Source: an uncultured Clostridia bacterium
GTDB taxonomy: Bacteria; Bacillota; Clostridia; Christensenellales; Aristaeellaceae
DNA length: 12,239 nt
NCBI GenBank assembly: GCA_934643535.1
Contig: CAKUCE010000067.1
Location: forward strand, 1-12,239
Direction of reading: 5' to 3'
Shown here: positions 9,111 through 12,239 of the stretch, piece after piece
Position numbering within the stretch: position 1 is the stretch's first letter
Layout: each line of letters begins with the position of its first letter
Notes under the pieces: generated by a model
Database searches by the model: none
Told to the model about the DNA's origin: nothing
What the model saw: only the letters and a program-made list of their open reading frames with translations
Program-made: the position numbers and the translations under genes

Positions 9111-10604
9111 ATGGACGAGAAGGAAAAGGATGAACGGGAAAAAGAGAATCTGAAAACTTCCGAAGCGCCCGAGAACGCTTCACACGAAGGCCACTCGGAC
9201 GACGACCATGAAAGCGCCACGGCTCAGCATCCCGACTACTGTCAGGAGCTGGCCACCATCGTCCGGGGCACGATCACGCCCAAGGCGCTGAAGGAAAAAG
9301 TTGAAAATTACCACGAAAACGATATTGCCGACGTACTCTCCATCCTGAACCGTGCCGAGCGCGAAAAGCTCTATCACGTGCTGGACGCTCAGACCCTGTC
9401 CACCGTGCTGGAATACGCGGAGGACATCGAAGTCTACCTGAACGAGCTGGGGCTTCGGCAGCGTATTCAGGTACTTTCCCACATGGAGACCGACAAGGTG
9501 GTAGAGTACCTGAAAACGCTGGACAAAACCGAGCGCAACAATCTGATGGACCTGTTCGACGAGGACACCCGTCACGACGTGAACCTGCTCTGGTCCTTTG
9601 ATGAGGATGAGATCGGCAGTGTCATGACCACCAACTACATCGAAGTGACCGAAGGCATCAGCGTCCGGGAGGCCATGAAGGAACTGATCGATCAGGCGGC
9701 GGAGAACGACAACATCTCCACCATTTACGTCATCGACAAGGACCGCACCTTCTACGGCGCTATCGACCTGAAGGAACTGATCATCGCCCGGGAAAGCACG
9801 CCCCTGAATTCTCTGGTGATCACTTCCTACCCCTACGTATACGCGCAGGAGCGCATCGAGGACTGCGTCAACGCCATCCGGGATTACTCCGAGGACTCCA
9901 TTCCCGTTCTGGACAATCAGAACAAGCTGCTGGGCGTCATCACCGCGCAGGATTTTCTGCAGGTCGTGGACGACGAAATGGGCGACGACTACGCCAAGTT
10001 GGCCGGTCTGACTTCAGAGGAGGACCTGAAGGAGCCCATCGGCGAGAGCCTGCGCAAGCGTCTGCCGTGGCTATTGATCCTGCTGGGGCTTGGGCTGGTC
10101 GTTTCCAGCGTCGTAGGCGTTTTCGAGGCCGTCGTTGCTCAGCTGACGCTGGTGGTCTGCTTCCAGTCCCTGATTCTGGACATGGCCGGTAACGTAGGTA
10201 CTCAGTCTCTGGCCGTCACCATCCGTGTTTTGATGGACGAGAACCTGAGCGGCAAGGAAAAGCTGGCGCTGGTCTGGAAGGAATCCCGCATCGGTCTGCT
10301 GAACGGCGTGATCCTGGGCACAGCCTCCTTTGTCGCCATCGGGCTGTACATCCATTTCTTCAAGGCGGAAAGCTGGGGCTTTGCCTTCGGCGTTTCCGGC
10401 TGTCTGGGAGCGGCGATGGTTCTGGCGATGTTCCTATCCAGCATCACCGGCACCACCATTCCCATGCTCTTTAAGAAGATCCACATTGACCCTGCCGTGG
10501 CTTCCGGCCCCCTGATCACCACCCTGAACGACCTTGTGGCCGTCATTTCCTACTACGGCCTCACCTGGCTCTTCCTGATCGAAATGTTCCACCTGCATGG
10601 CTAA
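9111..10604 (+). CDS. mgtE: Magnesium transporter MgtE
   Basis: MgtE is a dimeric magnesium channel in the cytoplasmic membrane, gated by magnesium bound to its cytosolic domains. The 497-residue product shows the expected order: an alpha-helical N domain (about 45-165), a CBS pair (about 165-300), a linker helix and five membrane segments (about 322-495). Family signatures include DMAGNVGTQSLA in the membrane part and DPAVASGPLITTLND near the end, where the conserved aspartate of the pore lies. The first 40 or so residues are an extra, very acidic and lysine-rich tail (MDEKEKDEREKEN). ATG at 9111 is chosen because AAAGGAGG (9095-9102) is eight bases upstream. The gene has its own promoter and a long, possibly magnesium-responsive leader, and a repeat begins at the base after its stop codon. 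Confidence 0.96.
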   Translation: MDEKEKDEREKENLKTSEAPENASHEGHSDDDHESATAQHPDYCQELATIVRGTITPKALKEKVENYHENDIADVLSILNRAEREKLYHVLDAQTLSTVLEYAEDIEVYLNELGLRQRIQVLSHMETDKVVEYLKTLDKTERNNLMDLFDEDTRHDVNLLWSFDEDEIGSVMTTNYIEVTEGISVREAMKELIDQAAENDNISTIYVIDKDRTFYGAIDLKELIIARESTPLNSLVITSYPYVYAQERIEDCVNAIRDYSEDSIPVLDNQNKLLGVITAQDFLQVVDDEMGDDYAKLAGLTSEEDLKEPIGESLRKRLPWLLILLGLGLVVSSVVGVFEAVVAQLTLVVCFQSLILDMAGNVGTQSLAVTIRVLMDENLSGKEKLALVWKESRIGLLNGVILGTASFVAIGLYIHFFKAESWGFAFGVSGCLGAAMVLAMFLSSITGTTIPMLFKKIHIDPAVASGPLITTLNDLVAVISYYGLTWLFLIEMFHLHG

Positions 10605-10828
10605 CAGGGGGTGACCCCCTGCACCCCGGACTGCGCGCCTTCGGCGCGCAGGGGCGTAGAGGGACATGCAGCTTGACTGCGGAGTTACCGCCGCTCGGCA
10701 ACGGGCCTCGCGGCTCGCGGGTCTGGTGTGCTTCCCTGCTTGTTGGCGAGTATAGACCGCCATTCGGCGGAGGGCCTCATGGCTCGCAATAAAGGCCAGC
10801 GTGAATTTGGAATCAACGTTGGCTTTTT
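10605..10828 (+). repeat. Structured repeat, copy B (with terminator module)
   Basis: Starts at the base after the mgtE TAA. Modules: palindrome CAGGGGGTGACCCCCTG (10605-10621); CTGCGCGCC-TTC-GGCGCGCAG hairpin (10631-10651); TC/TC-loop stem with GCCGC/GCGGC (10690-10714); a second one with GCCAT/ATGGC (10759-10783); and a terminator (10795-10828). From 10621 on it is nearly identical to copy C, offset 226 bases, apart from a 7-base deletion and scattered changes. Open frames through it are by-products of GC-rich repeated sequence. Confidence 0.88.
10795..10828 (+). terminator. Terminator module of copy B, mgtE terminator
   Basis: GCCAGCGT (10795-10802) pairs with ACGTTGGC (10816-10823), including one G-T wobble, followed by five Ts (10824-10828). 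It is the first good intrinsic terminator after mgtE, about 190 bases beyond its stop. Confidence 0.7.
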
Positions 10829-11046
10829 AGCAGGACTCTGCTCCTTGCACCCCGGACTGCGCGCCTTCGGCGCGCAGGGGCGTAGAGGGACATGCAGCTT
10901 GGCTGCGGAGTTACCACCGCTCGGCAACGGGCCTCGCGGGTCTGGTGTGCTTCCCTGCTTGTTGGCGAGTATAGACCGCCATTCGGTGGAGGGCCTCATG
11001 GCTCGCAATAAAGGCCAGCGTGGATGTAAACCCACGTTGGCTTTTT
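10829..11046 (+). repeat. Structured repeat, copy C (tandem duplicate of B)
   Basis: Begins with a degenerate first hairpin (AGCAG-GACT-CTGCT, 10829-10842), then the CTGCGCGCC-TTC-GGCGCGCAG hairpin (10857-10877), TC/TC-loop stems at 10916-10940 and 10978-11002, and a terminator (11014-11046). In the second TC/TC stem GGC has become GGT, still pairing with GCC through a wobble. Confidence 0.87.
11014..11046 (+). terminator. Terminator module of copy C
   Basis: GCCAGCGTGG (11014-11023) pairs with CCACGTTGGC (11032-11041), ten pairs with one wobble and an 8-base loop, followed by five Ts (11042-11046). A back-up to the terminator in copy B. Confidence 0.75.
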
Positions 11047-11050
11047 CATA

Positions 11051-11120
11051 AAGGGAGTGCCCCTTGCACGGGCTGCGGGAATAGGTCCGCTCGGCGACCG
11101 CCTATACGGCTCGCTTCATC
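11051..11120 (+). repeat. Degenerate partial repeat, copy F
   Basis: Begins AAGGG-AGTGC-CCCTT (11051-11065) followed by TGCAC as in the other copies, and ends with a variant of the third module around CCGCTCGGCGACCG (11087-11100), flanked by ATAGG and CCTAT and followed by CGGCTCGC. The second hairpin is not preserved and there is no terminator. The bases from 11121 to 11193 hold a T-rich stretch and the tag ribosome binding site; I see no convincing promoter there. Confidence 0.6.
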
Positions 11121-11193
11121 TCATGGAGTTTTTTCCCTGGGCATTTTCTTCCATTTTTGTTTGTTAGGACACAAACCGAAAGGAGACCTTCTA

Positions 11194-11787
11194 TTGGCAG
11201 AACTGACATGGAAAGACGGCAAGTGCCGGTGTTCATGGGCGAATCCGCAGAACGAGCTTTATGTGCGCTACCACGACGAGGAATGGGGCATTCCCGTTCA
11301 CGACGACGCCCGCCTGTTCGAAATGCTGATTTTGGAAAGCTTTCAGGCCGGGCTTTCGTGGGAATGCGTTCTGAACAAACGGGCAGCCTTTCGCCGGGCG
11401 TTCGACGGTTTCCGGCTGGACTCGGTCTGTGCCTTTGACGAAGCCAAGCTGAACGCCCTGCAGCAGGATGCTTCCATCATCCGCAACCGCCGCAAGCTGG
11501 AAGCCGCTGTGCACAATGCGCGGGTCTTCCGGGAAATCCAACGGGAATTCGGCAGCTTTTCCGCCTATCTTTGGGGATGGACCGACGGCCAGTCCCTCCG
11601 GGAGTTCGGCCCCACCTCTTCCCCTCTCTCCGACGCGATCTCCGCCGACCTGAAAAAGCGCGGCATGACCTTTGTCGGCACCACCATCATCTACGCCTAC
11701 CTTCAGGCCGTCGGCGTCATCAATGCTCACGCCCCCACCTGCCACAGTGCAGGGGCAGTGCCCCTGCACCCCATACCGCGCCCGTAG
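11194..11787 (+). CDS. tag: DNA-3-methyladenine glycosylase I
   Basis: Tag removes 3-methyladenine from alkylated DNA, opening base-excision repair in the cytoplasm. The 197-residue product has the family features: C13 and H27 near the N terminus with H179 and C183 near the C terminus as the zinc site (H-x3-C spacing as in E. coli), and the active-site stretch LILESFQAGLSW with E48. TTG at 11194 is taken as the start because AAAGGAG (11179-11185) is eight bases upstream and the zinc cysteine follows at the expected distance; no ATG fits. The C terminus is odd: the last 12 or so codons lie within repeat copy D, giving a Pro-rich tail (GAVPLHPIPRP) and a TAG (11785-11787) in the loop of a repeat hairpin. 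The core should still be active. Confidence 0.93.
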   Translation: MAELTWKDGKCRCSWANPQNELYVRYHDEEWGIPVHDDARLFEMLILESFQAGLSWECVLNKRAAFRRAFDGFRLDSVCAFDEAKLNALQQDASIIRNRRKLEAAVHNARVFREIQREFGSFSAYLWGWTDGQSLREFGPTSSPLSDAISADLKKRGMTFVGTTIIYAYLQAVGVINAHAPTCHSAGAVPLHPIPRP

Positions 11788-11861
11788 GGCGCGGGGCTGC
11801 TCGTGGGACATGCGAGTTGACTGCGGAGTTACCGCCGCTCGGCGACGGGCCTCGCGGCTCG
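11747..11861 (+). repeat. Structured repeat, copy D, overlapping the end of tag
   Basis: Modules: a 23-base palindrome of two 11-base arms around a central G (GTGCAGGGGCA / TGCCCCTGCAC, 11747-11769); the second hairpin in a different sequence, CCGCGCCC-GTA-GGGCGCGG (11776-11794); and a TC/TC-loop stem (11834-11858). The first 41 bases are coding, as the end of tag. It runs directly into copy E and has no terminator module of its own. Confidence 0.85.
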
Positions 11862-11863
11862 CG

Positions 11864-12016
11864 GCAGGGGGTGACCCCCTGCACCCCGAACTGCGCGCCG
11901 TTGGCGCGCAGGGCGTTAGCGGGACATGCGGCTTGACTTGAGTCACCGCCATTCGGCGACGGGCCTCATGGCTCGCTACAAATGCCAGCGTGGATTTGAA
12001 CCCACGCTGGCCTTTT
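11864..12016 (+). repeat. Structured repeat, copy E (with terminator module)
   Basis: Palindrome GCAGGGGGTGACCCCCTGC (11864-11882) as in copy A; CTGCGCGCC-GTT-GGCGCGCAG (11891-11911); TC/TC-loop stem in the AT form, GCCAT/ATGGC (11948-11972); and a terminator (11984-12016). It has a single third module, unlike A, B and C. Confidence 0.87.
11984..12016 (+). terminator. Terminator module of copy E, tag terminator
   Basis: GCCAGCGTGG (11984-11993) and CCACGCTGGC (12002-12011) form a perfect 10-bp stem with an 8-base loop, followed by C and four Ts (12013-12016). It ends the tag transcript about 200 bases after the stop codon. Confidence 0.75.
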
Positions 12017-12130
12017 GCGCTGCAGAAATATCCAAGCTGCATCAAAGCATCCCAACCTGCAAAATTTGAGTATGTATACACCCAACTGCGGGGGCGAGGG
12101 CGGCGATAGGCAGCGGAGGGAAAAAGGCCC

Positions 12131-12238
12131 GCCCATTTTGACGGCGGAAAAAGGCGAGTTCGGAGCGCGCCGGATCGCAGGTGAAATCTGGCCAACCATG
12201 CTGCGCGCGACATAACGAGCCCCGCCGGCAAAATGGGC
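12131..12238. repeat. Long inverted repeat at the right edge
   Basis: A 17-base arm (12131-12147, GCCCATTTTGACGGCGG) matches the reverse complement of 12222-12238 at 16 of 17 positions, enclosing 74 bases. It is unlike the hairpin repeats to the left and may be a small non-coding mobile element (MITE-like) or part of another repeat family continuing past the window. From 12017 to the end I see no credible gene. Confidence 0.5.
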
Positions 12239-12239
12239 A

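Noticed and set aside
10728..11051. A 107-residue frame with an internal repeated peptide
   Set aside because: It lies wholly within repeat copies B and C, so its internal repetition reflects the DNA duplication; it also reads through a strong terminator and has no ribosome binding site.
10605..12016. CRISPR array
   Set aside because: Repeats are long, unevenly spaced, internally palindromic and without similar-length unique spacers; no cas gene is present.
12015..12215. 66-codon frame after the last terminator
   Set aside because: It begins at a TTG inside the terminator T-run with no ribosome binding site and runs into the inverted repeat; no domain is visible.

Overview
The window is GC-rich and gene-dense. 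It probably comes from a low-complexity-envelope, Gram-positive anaerobe of the Clostridia (an Oscillospiraceae/Ruminococcaceae-like gut lineage is my guess, not demonstrated). The reasons are strong AGGAG-type ribosome binding sites, GTG and TTG starts, the secA-prfB gene order known from Firmicutes, and a CwlD-type spore-cortex amidase behind a sigma-E-like promoter, which suggests a spore former or a recent descendant of one.

Left to right: a divergent promoter at the left edge (66-95, minus) and a sigma-A promoter (196-225, plus) flank a T-rich gap. Then come secA (298-3024), a structured repeat copy, prfB (3293-4396), and two tightly coupled multi-spanning membrane proteins with GT-C-like features (4441-5949, 5950-7137). 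cwlD lies on the minus strand (7107-7901) and overlaps the second membrane gene tail to tail. The 331-base gap 7902-8232 holds the cwlD promoter, a cluster of seven TTTTCCACA-like (DnaA-box-like) sites and the promoter of a Nudix hydrolase gene (8233-8757). Next is a 350-base leader region with a strong promoter, a 30-codon small ORF and an attenuator-like terminator, ahead of mgtE (9111-10604). Last is tag (11194-11787), flanked by repeats.

The most unusual content is a family of modular repeats. Six copies (3014-3200, 10605-10828, 10829-11046, 11051-11120, 11747-11861, 11864-12016) all lie in the same orientation, directly at or over the 3' ends of plus-strand genes. Each is built from up to four hairpins: a palindrome around CAGGGGGT/ACCCCCTG, a CTGCGCGCC/GGCGCGCAG stem, one or two stems with a symmetric TC/TC internal loop, and in three copies a terminal GCCAGCGTGG-type stem with a T-run. 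Stem sequences differ between copies by compensating changes, which points to selection on RNA (or single-stranded DNA) structure. The copy inside the secA-prfB pair lacks the terminator module; three of the copies after mgtE and tag carry it.

The second regulatory point of interest is the mgtE leader. A segment just after the small ORF (CCATTGC, 8954-8960) can pair either with GCAATGG directly before a T7 run, giving a terminator, or with CAATGG over the small ORF's start codon. This looks like a switch controlling magnesium uptake, but I could not match it confidently to the known M-box riboswitch.
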